A stretch of DNA of 64,000 nt from Metopolophium dirhodum (taxonomy: Eukaryota > Arthropoda > Insecta > Hemiptera > Aphididae), in NCBI RefSeq assembly GCF_019925205.1, contig NC_083567.1, positions 9,114,001-9,178,000 of the forward strand, read 5' to 3'. Below the pieces are notes generated by a model. That model made no database searches. It saw only the letters and a list, made by a program, of their open reading frames with translations, and had not been told where the DNA came from. Numbering within the stretch: the stretch's first letter is position 1; the number at the start of each line of letters is the position of its first letter. Both the position numbers and the translations under genes were made by a program. Of this stretch, positions 35,345-46,650 are shown in pieces.

Positions 35345-38300
35345 ACATTTGTTGAGGGCAACTGGTACATTTTTCTCTAGGTAGTTTGGGTGGAATTGGT
35401 ATAAAAAAAGGTACTTTTGGGGGCAACTGGTACATGCCCGTATACGCGAGATCGAATAATACAAATTACAAACGTCGTCGTCGTTTTTTCCAGTCGGGGT
35501 CGTAGAATAATTATAATTAATAGTTGCATTCCTATATAGCAGTAGTTCCCTGGTCATTATACATTATTTTCAATATTTAGTCAAATATTCAGCCTACTAG
35601 CCTAATTCAAGAAACACCATGAGGAGGTTGGCTGACAAGTTTCTCAAAAATGTTGTTCTTTTAGTTTTTTTTCATATTTTGAAAACCATTCAATTATTTC
35701 CATTCAATTATTGTTAATTAATTATTAGTAAAAAAAATCAAGAGAAAAAATTAAAAAATATTATTAAAAAATTAAGTATTCAGGTAAAAAAATCCTTATT
35801 TAGTTATTTCGTAAAAAATGTATAACACATTGTTTTTAAAAATTGGCATCTGGTAATGAGATTACCAGTATACCGTGACATACCATACAATGACCCGGGA
35901 ATCAACTACTAATACATAAAGTAGGTCCGGGAAACTCACCTACTGCGTTGAGAATTGCCATAGAATATAAATGATGGATATTATACCACGTCGATATGAT
36001 GAATCCACAGATATAATAAAATACAACTTTTTAAATCAAAGAGTTCCGTGTTAAGGAACAATTGGTTCATTGAAGTTTGATATGACAATAAACAAAATAG
36101 TTCATAATTTTGAATTTGAATTATAATAATAAAATATAGGTAGCTATTATTTAAATTATTATTTTCGTTTACATATTAATTTAATTATTGATTAAGGTGG
36201 TGAATACATATAAGAAGCACAAGCATATTTTTATAAAAGCATATTGTAAATTTGTTTTTTATGAATCATTAAATAAAAATGTGATTTCAGGTCTTTAGAA
36301 CTAACATAAAAGCTTACAGTAAATACATCAAATTTACAGTACCGACAAGATTTATGAAATTCCAAGTCTAACATTTTCTCCCAATTCTGCCGAGTACGAA
36401 ATGTATAATAATAATTTAATATGTTAAGTTTAATTATATCGGATATCTTTTAGATTTTAGATTCTGAGCGGATCGATGACTGTATTGATTTTACAATAAT
36501 AATGTGTGTTTTTTAATTTTTTAAACTATGTTTTTTGTGTTTGTGTAAAAGATAAGTATTCGTAATAAACATTCGATTTTCATATTTAAATACAATAGAC
36601 ACTCAGTATGTAATAATTTGTTTATTTTTAGTTTCATATTGTAGGTATTTACTATTTAGTGTATAATAATTATTAATATACGAAATTGTGTTTTCGAATA
36701 AAAATGTATTGTTTGTATTAGTTGTCCGGGGTACTTAGGTACACCATAATATGGAACTAAATTGTTGTCAAAATTTCAATTTGGTAAGTGTAATGCATAA
36801 ATGTTTGTACAGATGTATTTTTGGTGTTTTTAGGCAGCTGCTGTATGATCAATTTATGAGAATCCTTGCATTGAATTGTTAGGATTTCTTTTCAATTCAA
36901 TTCAGCTATAAGAGCAGTTTAGTGTTTACTAATATTATCCGGCAATAATCCATCAAAGATTATATCGTTCTAAAAAGTCAAAAATATGAACTTGACCTTT
37001 TGGTTAAATAGGGTCACCATTGGGGAATGAGTTTAAACATTTTAATATCTAAATGTCATTCTATGAGTTTTTTATAAAATATAATATATAACAAGACTAC
37101 ATTATTTTGAAGCTAGAAACTCTATAAAAACCTATTCTTCATAAGTTGTTCTACCTAATGCTGATATGACAAAGTGACAAAATATGTAATAATGTTTAGT
37201 ATTGATGACTCTTTACATATAAATATATTTTATAACATCAATATTTTTGTTTTATATGATACTAGCTCTCCGAGCGTCGCTGGGGGTGACCCCCCAAACC
37301 CCCCGAGTTGGTGAAGAGTTTTAACCGATGTCGGAAGCTGCGTCGGATCGCGGACAACGTTCATTTACTGTCACCAAAAAAGCAAAAATATGTAATAAAT
37401 TACGTCAAAAATTTTTTAAAAATTTCGGACGTCCATGCAAATCATAATATAGCCAACGAATTGCTTTGGGTTTCTAGCGGGTCAGTCACCTCGAATGACG
37501 TTCGCCGTAGTATATAACTACACACAACGCAAACGATATACTACACAACCCAAAAAAAACATATTGTATATACCTACCTGATATATTTTTTTTTTTATTT
37601 ATTAACATAAAGGCTTCAATTACAAAGATTATTAGCCTGAAATTAAAAAATTTGAGTTTTTACAATATAAAATTATACATAATCTACTATAGGTAGAAAA
37701 ATTTAAAAATGTTGCCGGAGTTATATTGACTGAGGGCTTTTTCTAGTGACCTTAGATTGTTGAGCAGAAAACGTATATTATGAACTAATAAATAATAAAT
37801 ACACACATATCAATATAATATTACAGTTGTCAGGTGAGTTAACTGGTTGAGGTAATCAAATAGCCACTTTCTTATTTAGGTAATTAATAATTTAATGTAG
37901 CATACAGATACTGCTACAGTTACTATATAATATATTATATTAATAAACAAATAGATCCTCATTTTATTATATAATTAATATTTATACGTTTATATTTATT
38001 ATAATATATATATCTACTTACCTACTGACCGATACAATGGCTATAGCGTGTATATTTTATCCCAAATCAAATATATACACACCAATATAAGGAAGCCGCG
38101 GCATGACATAAAATTATCATGTTAATTAATATTACATTTTAGTTAGGTATATAACGTCAAAATTGTAATTCAATAGAATTTATTATTAGGCACTTATATG
38201 ATATTTTGTAGGTACTAGAGTTCTAAATAACATGATACATTTTTAACAATGATTCATTAGAAAATAAAATTTAATATAAAACAATAATTGTATATTTAAT

Positions 38301-39584
38301 TATTTTAATGGTTCTATACTGTTTTTTTTAGAATTAAAGAGTGCCAGTCTCTATGCAGGCAGAACTCTGATCGGTAACTGGGTAACAATGAAAAACACAA
38401 TTTTTTAGAATAAAATTAAGTGTATTTTTTTTCTTATGCATTTATATTAATTGTCTGTCTTACAAACATGACGTGATGAGATGTATTAGTCAATTATTGA
38501 TATCATATACACTAACAACTCAGTTAACATAAAAATTTTAATCAATAATTTTAAAAGATCTGCGCGGTAGGTAATTCTAAAACAATCACAATTAATATAT
38601 TTTACGTTTTCTCAACGACATAATATAACCATAGACATAAAAACATGTACAAACATAGTTTTAACAGGTGTAAAAAAACAATAATTTACCAGTACATACG
38701 ATGTTATTCTTCTGTTAACATGTAAAAATTAACTACAAAAATCAATAACATAAATAAATAGATAAATAAATAAATAAATGTACATATACAATTTCACAAT
38801 GATATGACAGATAAAAAAAAATTAAAAACGAACAATAAATTCATTTTGTTTAAAACAAGTACGATACTCGATCGTAAAACATTTCGAGCAATTTAAAACC
38901 TCATAATATTTAACGCGTAGTCTGTTAACAAAATCAATATATTAACATGCTTTTATTTTACCGTTAGTGCTTATTAGTTTTTTTTTTATAATGTTTCTAA
39001 ATTATAATTATTATGATAATGCAAAAATATAATTATTAAAAATCAAACAGAAATTGTTTAGGAAAAAATGAGCCTTAACAGCGTAATAAGCATGAAAATT
39101 ATAACAACCTAATAGCTGTGACTAATAACTCAGCAGATTAGATAAAATATTTCAATTTGCTTTAAACTTATATTATATGTATATACCTACATTCTAATCA
39201 ATATTATTAATTTTGTATTTTTCAAGACTAGTTAAAGATAGAAAAGAAAAAATTCTTAATCACAGTTTAAAAAAAAATTTATAATTTTCAACAACTGAAA
39301 AAAAGGCCCCAAGCATATGTATTGAATTACACAATAGATATAAATATAAAACATTAAATAAAATGTATAAATATGCAATACGAACGAGTGATAATTAATA
39401 TTGGTAAATGACGTTTTTATTTATTTATTTAGTGATGTTGCGACTTATGGACGTGTGTTGTACATACTTAGATATGTACGCGTTTGTCACAAACTTTTAA
39501 AATTAATAAAAAAAACTAATTGTGTATGTGTTGTTGGTGTGTGTGTAACTATGTTACGTTGAGATGAAATCTTTGTTAATGTTT
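35345..39584. other. Intergenic sequence between the esterase and OTUD7-like genes
   Basis: About 36453-36530 is an element A 3' end in minus orientation (ATTCTGAGCGGATCGATGAC followed by TTTTACAATAATAATGTGTG). At about 37262-37320 a GAGCGTCGCTGGGGGTGACC stretch with a GGGGTGACCCCCC hairpin is followed by a 69-codon open frame (37308-37517) with no known match. It could be transposon-derived. The rest is AT-rich and shows nothing. Confidence 0.4.
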
Positions 39585-39590
39585 TTTATT
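39585..39590 (-). terminator. Polyadenylation signal overlapping the OTUD7-like stop codon
   Basis: Minus-strand AATAAA overlaps the TAA that ends the zinc-finger frame (CAATAAAA). If used, the 3' untranslated region would be very short. Confidence 0.4.
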
Positions 39591-42500
39591 GTTTTAAACA
39601 GATTCCTTTTTTTGCTGCTGATACAGTTGGTAAACATTTTGAACATAGATGTTTAGTCACAGATGACCCGAAGAACTCACAGTCTTCTGTACGACATTTA
39701 TCCACTTGCGAACCAGTGTCATAGAATGTGGATTTTGACAGGTACATTGTGGGGGTCTTCATTTGTGACAGCCTTGACAGGAGTCATCAGGCCGACTTTT
39801 ACATGAGACTCAGAATCAGCTTCAGTGTAAAAACAGAGATTTACCAGCTCCATAACGAGGTGTCGTATCCGCCTAAAACATTCAAAACAACTCTGTAACA
39901 ACGGCACGGTATTTGATAAGTAAAATTTATTCATTATCTTAGTTTAATATCCATGTGTATAGTCAATTTATGTGTCACATAAGGCATAGTTTAACATGTC
40001 TTATGTGACACATACTTGACTAGCATACGGGCATTAAACTTTTAAAGTAATAAAATGAATTGCTTATAATGTAATACAGTCAGTGCCAAATTATAACTAA
40101 ATCATTGACTCATGTATATAAAATATTTGTATAAGCTGAAAACCGAATTTATAAAATATGCAACAAAATAAAAGAACATTGAAAATAACTAATTTTTTTT
40201 AACTCAACACAAAAAAAAAATACAATAAAAACTAACAACGTCGTAGGTGACAGACAGCAGAAGTCATAGAGTTTGATTTCAACGAAATCGAAAAGGTATT
40301 ATATAAAATAAATAAATAAGTTTTTATTAACCCAGGAAAACAGGAAAATAATGGAAAAGAAAAAATAATATTAAGAATTATGTAAAATATAAATATTATA
40401 AATATACGCATGGTTTTATACTCTCAAAAGAATAAAAACCTACATAGATCAACATTCAACAGTATTTCAAGAAAGGCTAGATGGCTATATTTAACTGGAA
40501 ATTTAACTGAGGAAGAAATTATACAAGTATTTATAACAAATTCTGCCAGGAGAATGCAACTATAAGACTGGTCAAAATAATAGACAATGCTTAAATTGTA
40601 CATCAATTAATATACATACTTAAATTGTTTTAACTTAATTAAAATATTAAATATAATATACTTAAATTTATGATTTTGGTGTTATATCTAGTGGGTACCT
40701 CTCTTGGGAGACTTCTGGCTTCTGGCCACTGCGACCAATCGATTTGTTATAAAAGATTGTCCTCTATATTTAATATGGATAGTGATGACATCTTTTATTG
40801 ACACCTTAGATTATTTTTTATTATTTTCAATATAGAAAATGATTGTTCATTATTAGCATTCTATAAAACCATACAACCAAAATATTTGCAATACTATTTC
40901 TACATTTGAAAGTGAAGAATTGGTGAGACATTTTAAAAGTTTTGTAAAAGATGATCTTTTAAAAAAAAATTGAAAATATTTTTAAATTGTACCAATTCTT
41001 CTATGAATGCTTTATTTAAACATACAACACAAAGAAAACACTGTTGAAATGTTGTTAAAAATGTTCATAACAATATTAATATTTATTATGTAGGTATTGT
41101 AAAATAATAACCAATGTATTATCAAATAAAATCTATACACAATAATGCGTATTGTAAAATGCGATAGAAATAATTTTATATTATACGTTTGTGGTTTATA
41201 AATTTGAATAAAATCTAAAGACTTGACAATGACTATAGACTATTGTAAAATATAATCAAATTTTATACTATTTTTATATTAAAAGTTTAAAAATAAACTA
41301 TTCAAAATTTGTTAATAATTTTTATTATTATTAGATCACACACTACTTCTTTGGGGATTCACTACTTCTAAAAGCTACAAACAACACAGGCACACAGCTA
41401 TGGTGTATTTAGTTATTCTTGAAGTGTTGGTAGATACTAGATTATATTATTGATATTAATATTGTATTCTTTTAAGTTTTTAACAATTTAATATGAAATT
41501 TGAAACAAAGACCCTCAAATCACATTGAAAATTGTCACTTTTGGGAAATCCCCTCCCCCCCGTTAAATGTGATGCAGCTCTGAAGTCTGAATAGTGTCCC
41601 AAAGTATATTTATTAATAAGATAATTCTAACTCACATAAGGTGAATGCTGAAAACGTTCAGCTGCTGTCCTTAAGTAGTTTTTAATCATCACATCATGAT
41701 ATTCGTGTTTTTTGTCTGAGTTGATCAGGGCACAATACGTATACTTGGCTTGAGGTGATATTGCTGGATAAATTCTTTACTGAATTCGTCCTAGATAGTT
41801 TTGATTTCAATTTATTCCCTACAGAACGTCCCAGACTACCAAAGAGACCATTTTTCCCAGTAGTGTCGTTGTTACCCTAAAACAAACAATACATTTAACA
41901 TTATTCAAGTACAATTAATGATGCCAATCATTATAAATACTTGAGGGTCGAGTTTCACAATGTCCAAGTAACTGTTCAGTAATGACAATGAATCTGTAAA
42001 CGACAGTTCTTGATTTTTATCAGGAGAATGATCATTTTCACCTGGATCAACAGGAAACTGTATCGGTAAGAGTTCACCATTTGAATCCACCAAAGGTATA
42101 GCACCTGAATTCAAAGATTTAATCTATAATCAACCATAACATACCTAGGGTTTGATAATAGTAAAATATATACATACAAGAAAGAGTTGAATTTGGTGTT
42201 TCCATAGCAACCAAAGCTGAAAAATGCCCTCCATCATATGCCAATAACAAAGGAGAACGATGACAATCACATGGGTAACACTCCAGGGCAAGTAAATACC
42301 TCCAAACTGTATAGGAGCTAAGGCTTCACCGTTCATGTCCTGTAAATTAAATTGATTTAAAACCAATTCAACGTATTGTTTGAATCACCCTAATAACATA
42401 TTAAAACTAAAAAAAAAAATAAACACCTTGAGAATAGTATCTGCTATGACAATAATAGGTCTTTTTAATACATGTGCCAAAGCATAAACATGAATTTCTT

Positions 42501-44183
42501 CAAGGCTCTCATAAATGTATCCTTCGGTATCTGCATTTCCACTGTTTTGGTAAAAATATATATCAAGCTATGGTAAAAAAAATAAACAAATAAACAAACA
42601 AACAAACCTTGATGCACTCTGTTTCCGCATACGAGGAACGGTGGAAGCCATGTTGACAATTGCATTCCATTCCCGGCGCCATTCTTGTTCTGTATATACG
42701 AGACCAAATAATGAATTCATAATAGTTTGTTGTCGTTGCCAACGCCGCCAGAGTGAATGTCGAGCTGGACCATTGCTCAGGAACGAGTGCAAAGCACGCC
42801 TCAAATTTAATAACCGATCATGGAATCCCCAAATACCTATAGAAATAAAAAGGTATATATTATAAGTATTTTAATGTGTAAGTATAAATAAATTTAAATA
42901 AATTATAAATATGTTAAATGTGTAAAAAAAAAAAATTTTCTCAAATTAAAATGTATTGTTACAATATATATTGTTTTGAAGAGAATTTTTATAATCTATT
43001 TAGTTACTTAAGTTTATACACTTCCAGAAAAAATATAATAATACCGGGTTGCGCAAAACATTTAATGAATCAGTAGTGAGCTAATGGTCCCTTAAATTAG
43101 ATTTAGTGGCCCCACGATTGATCCATTAAGTTTTTAGCAAACCATTGAATTTAATAAATTGTTTATGCAACCTGCCAACCTAGCATAAAAGTATTATTAC
43201 AATAAATTAACAATAAATATATTTGTCTGATATTTTTTTTGTTTTTAATCTAACTATTTATTATATTTTCTAAACTCAATAAGTGTTCAAAATGCTCTAA
43301 AAAAATCCATGTATTAGATATTTTAGCTCACCCAACGAAGCAGCGTGCAAAAGACAGTTGCCATCGCCAGATGTTGAAAGTGGCCAAAGCCTTTGACAAA
43401 ATCCAGTCCACCAATTCAATCTTGAAGCCTGTTCGAGAGAACTTTGCATTGCTACTGCTATCAAGTCTTTTTCAATGAACATCCGAAATTTGTCTAAACA
43501 ATAATAGAGCAACATATTATATTATTTAAAAAGAACAGTTGCTAAATAAGTTACATTGTTCAGTATCATATTAGCAACTAAATAACTGTGGTTAAAATTT
43601 ACCTTCAAGTTGTAACAAATCGGGTAGAATAAAAGTATAAACCGGAGTTTCTACTATCTGTAGTTCATCTTCAGTGTTATCGATAAATATCAATTCTGAT
43701 CTTGCTTGGGAAACAATGTTCACATTGTCGGTAGCATGTGAAATGCCTCTTTTGAGTGTTTTATCTAAAAACAAAAATCAATAAATTTTAATACTAATGC
43801 TTTACACCAAGAAGTAAGTAGATAAACAATTTGTTAAAAAAACAATGAATGAAATGAAACAAATAGTGAAATAATATCTATGCCTAACAGATAACAATAT
43901 TATGTAGGTACTTACAGGAATTTGTACTGAATGGTTCATCATGATGTTGAGGGGGAGTTGTTCCAGTTAATGGTATTAGTATAGAATTTTGGGATAATGA
44001 AGTTGTCTCATCCATGAAAGGGACTGCTGTAATGTTACCGTTCTCAATATCCTCAAAACTGTTACTGTTGTGGCCATATAACCCAGAGTCAGGTTGGTCG
44101 TAATGGCTAGAGCTATTTCGCTCCACCTTGACCAATAGTGCATTGCTTTCCTCCACGTTGGTATCTATTCTACAAACAGACAT
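39586..44183 (-). CDS. OTUD7B: OTUD7/Cezanne-like OTU deubiquitinase, reading frame disrupted
   Basis: A cysteine protease that removes ubiquitin (Lys11 chains in vertebrate Cezanne). Exons: 44183-43916, 43764-43603, 43493-43332, 42836-42608, 42541-42427, 42339-42178, 42104-41941, 41876-41636, 39872-39586. Family landmarks are RGISHA, FIEKDLI, LNWW, the catalytic-Cys loop GDGNCLLHAASLG (Cys near residue 190), YESLEEIHVYALAHVLKRP, PIQFGGIYLPW, GGHFSALVAME with the catalytic His, IPLVDSNGELLPIQFPVDPG, and a C-terminal A20-type zinc finger (CRTEDC...CSKC). Splice sites and phases agree. However, one base is missing near 42283 (between LPW and the His segment), one is extra near 41757-41783, and three one-base shifts occur at about 39829-39833, 39797-39800 and 39762-39764. 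This is either a young pseudogene or consensus error. The first exon may instead begin at an acceptor (44169), with a 5' exon farther upstream. Confidence 0.85.
43045..43174. mobile_element. Short MITE in an OTUD7-like intron
   Basis: The left end CGGGTTGCGCAAAACATTTA and the right end TAAATTGTTTATGCAACCTG are imperfect inverted repeats of about 25 bp. The element of about 130 bp lies between exons 43493-43332 and 42836-42608. No clear target duplication was seen. Confidence 0.6.
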
Positions 44184-44779
44184 TAAATGTGAAGTGAATT
44201 ATCGTTTATGATATTAACAAATCTAAACAATAACATTACTCATTGAACATTTTTATTCACAAAATAACAATTAAAATTTACTTCAAGAAAAAAACCTGAA
44301 ACTATGGGTACCTATGGTGTAAAATCTATTAAGCAGTTTAAAATAGAAACATATCTATAGATTTCAGCGTATGACCAAGAAATGTAGAAAAACATAATAG
44401 TATGGTAACTACTTATGTATTATGATTTATGAGTGTCGAAATAATTTTATTTGTATATCACTACTAGCTAATTGGCAAATGAAAATTGTGAAAAAAGCCA
44501 ATTAGCATTTTGATTAAGCAGGAGGGAAAACAATTGACCAACCGAAATGATACAAGGTACCTATATAGATGTGGATAGGTCAATAGGTGAGATTAGTCCA
44601 CATGTTTTATAGAACGTTTATCAACAGATCATATAATATGAAATTTTTTTTTTTCTTTGGTACTTGTGTCAATGGTCATTATCAACGTACAATAGTGTTT
44701 ACAGTGGCATAAAAATACTCGACGCGACGATTTTAATACATTACCACAAAACGTACGTGTAATTTTTTACTGTTGATTG
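44184..44779. other. Upstream flank or first intron of the OTUD7-like gene
   Basis: No coding exon was recognised. The acceptor-like GTCTGTTTGTAG at 44180-44169 (minus strand) makes it possible that this is intron and that the true first exon lies in the GC-rich block beyond. Confidence 0.4.
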
Positions 44780-46650
44780 TTTAGACGCGAACATGTTTAC
44801 CGAGCGATAGGCATAGCGTTAATAATATTAGGTGCGGAACGTGCGGTGAATAATAATCGTTAACATTATTCGTCAGCGGTCCTGTGAGACCTCGTCTCCA
44901 GTAGGTAGTTATATTAAAATATATCTTGTAGGATGGATACCTGTTGAATTTCGTGATCGAGATCGAAACCAAAACAAACTAATCGACGGATACGGAAAAA
45001 ATTAACGCGACCAGGAAGAGCTCGGGGATAGATACATATACTTAGGTAGGTAGGTCGGTTCAGTGGTCAGTATTTACTACAGCGATCGTCGCGTTTGCGT
45101 TCATCGTACACGAATCGCTCGATATCGGTCGCGTTTAAGGCGGAGCATAGCGAATATGGCCTAGTAGTACGAGGAAACCCGTTGTCGACGAAAACACTTT
45201 TCTACTCACGTCCGGATCTACGACGAGTCTGGCATCGGGCGTACGAGATCGTGTCTGCGGAATCGACGGCGAGCGGACGACGCGTGTTGTGTCGCAGTTG
45301 TCGCGCGTCGCACTGCCTGCCGCCTGGTGCCTGCGTCGAACGCGTAAACGGTAAACGGGACGTCGCGGGCTGGACGGAGTGAGAGTGTGGCGGCGGCGGC
45401 GGTGGTTTCCGACGCGTAGGTACGTTATTTCAAGGTAACGAAGACCGCGCACAATATAAATAACGAACGAAATAATAAAAATATGTTTTTGTGACAACAA
45501 CGACGAAATAATGTTATCGCAAACGGCAAACGATTTAAATTTTTTTACTGGGTAGATAGGTCGTAGATAATAAAGAATTCTTTATTATCTATGAGGTAGG
45601 TGGTACCTATTTTAACTGCGTGGTCCATCTGTGGTCGGATCACGATCGTCGAGATCTGCAGCAGCTGATAATATCGTTTTATTATCGAGTTATGCAACCC
45701 ATGATTGTGCGCGTGCGAAACGGTAAGAATAACCGGTCAGTTCTATGGGTATGCCCCGCGCAGTCGCGACGTTATCAAAACCGAAAATATTTCGCCGTGG
45801 AAATAAAAACGTCACTTTCCCGCCCGAGCCGCCCACGAATTTACTAGTAATCAAGACCACAAAAACCGTCTCCTCCAAGATGACGTCGCCACCTCCCACG
45901 CGCCCCTTGGACGGTTCGCCTTTTGCCGAACTACGTGCGCGACTACAATATTATAATATTAAATATTAATACTAATAAATATTAAATAATAATATAAAAA
46001 TCACATACAACATTTTTACATTTCAATCACGGATCATAATTACTCATAATATATTATTATTATGTATTATTATGAAATACTTTCTGCTACTCCTTGCAAT
46101 ATTATTGTTCAATACAAATTTCCATTCGAGCACGCGTCAAAAATGCGGATTGGATTCGCGAGTTTCCGATCGACGAACACATATTATCGTACTGTTGTTG
46201 TTGTTGTTGTTTCCGCGTAAAACAAAAATGTGCAGCGTTAGGAGAGCGTGGCGCGTATACGACCTAATCATAAATAATTATTTCTAATAATTATAATCAC
46301 AAGTCACTATTACGGACGTAAGACTCGTCACGGCGTCACGTACAGACGATATCGGATGTTGTACAGTTTTACTATACCCGGAATGCCGATGACATCGAGT
46401 TTTTTGTCCTACAATAAATTATTAAACGTACAATATAATAATATGCAATAAATGCATTCGACGAGCGGTTTTTTATTTTCGGTCACGCCGATCGAACGCG
46501 CGCGCACTGCGTACCGCGTTAACCTAGGTTGCTGCAGCAGCGAGCCGACGATCGCGGTCCGCTTCGCCCGCAATCGTCACTCGCCGCACACTCATCCACG
46601 TCCTCCTCGGGATCAATCGTCTAAATACGCCGACCTCGTCGGGGATTTGA
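44780..46650. promoter_or_regulatory. GC- and CpG-rich block, candidate promoter or first-exon region
   Basis: In strong contrast to the surrounding AT-rich DNA, this stretch is rich in CG dinucleotides (for example about 45085-45420, 45705-45935 and 46480-46640). It lies directly upstream of the OTUD7-like gene. Long open frames occur on both strands (45095-45382 plus, 45135-45500 minus, 46452-46727 plus) but match nothing I recognise and are expected by chance in GC-rich DNA. TCAGT initiator-like motifs occur near 45060. It could hold the transcription start of the minus-strand gene, of an unseen plus-strand gene, or both. Confidence 0.45.
45564..45591. repeat. Perfect 28-bp palindrome
   Basis: TAGATAATAAAGAA is followed immediately by its exact reverse complement, TTCTTTATTATCTA. 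The half-site equals the tip of the MITE family seen at 13656-13880, 55160 and 56113, so this looks like two element tips joined with no interior. Confidence 0.85.

Noticed and set aside
37308..37517. 69-codon open frame after a GC-rich hairpin
   Set aside because: A possible transposon fragment, but with no recognisable motif and no second copy in the window, so it is not called as a gene.
42465..42707. Hydrophobic minus-strand frame overlapping OTUD7-like exons
   Set aside because: It is an exon read in the wrong frame plus intron; the spliced OTUD7 frame explains the conserved sequence.
45095..45500. Overlapping long open frames on both strands in the GC-rich block
   Set aside because: GC-rich DNA has few stop codons. 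The translations are arginine- and serine-rich, match no family I know and lack splice context, so they were not called as genes.
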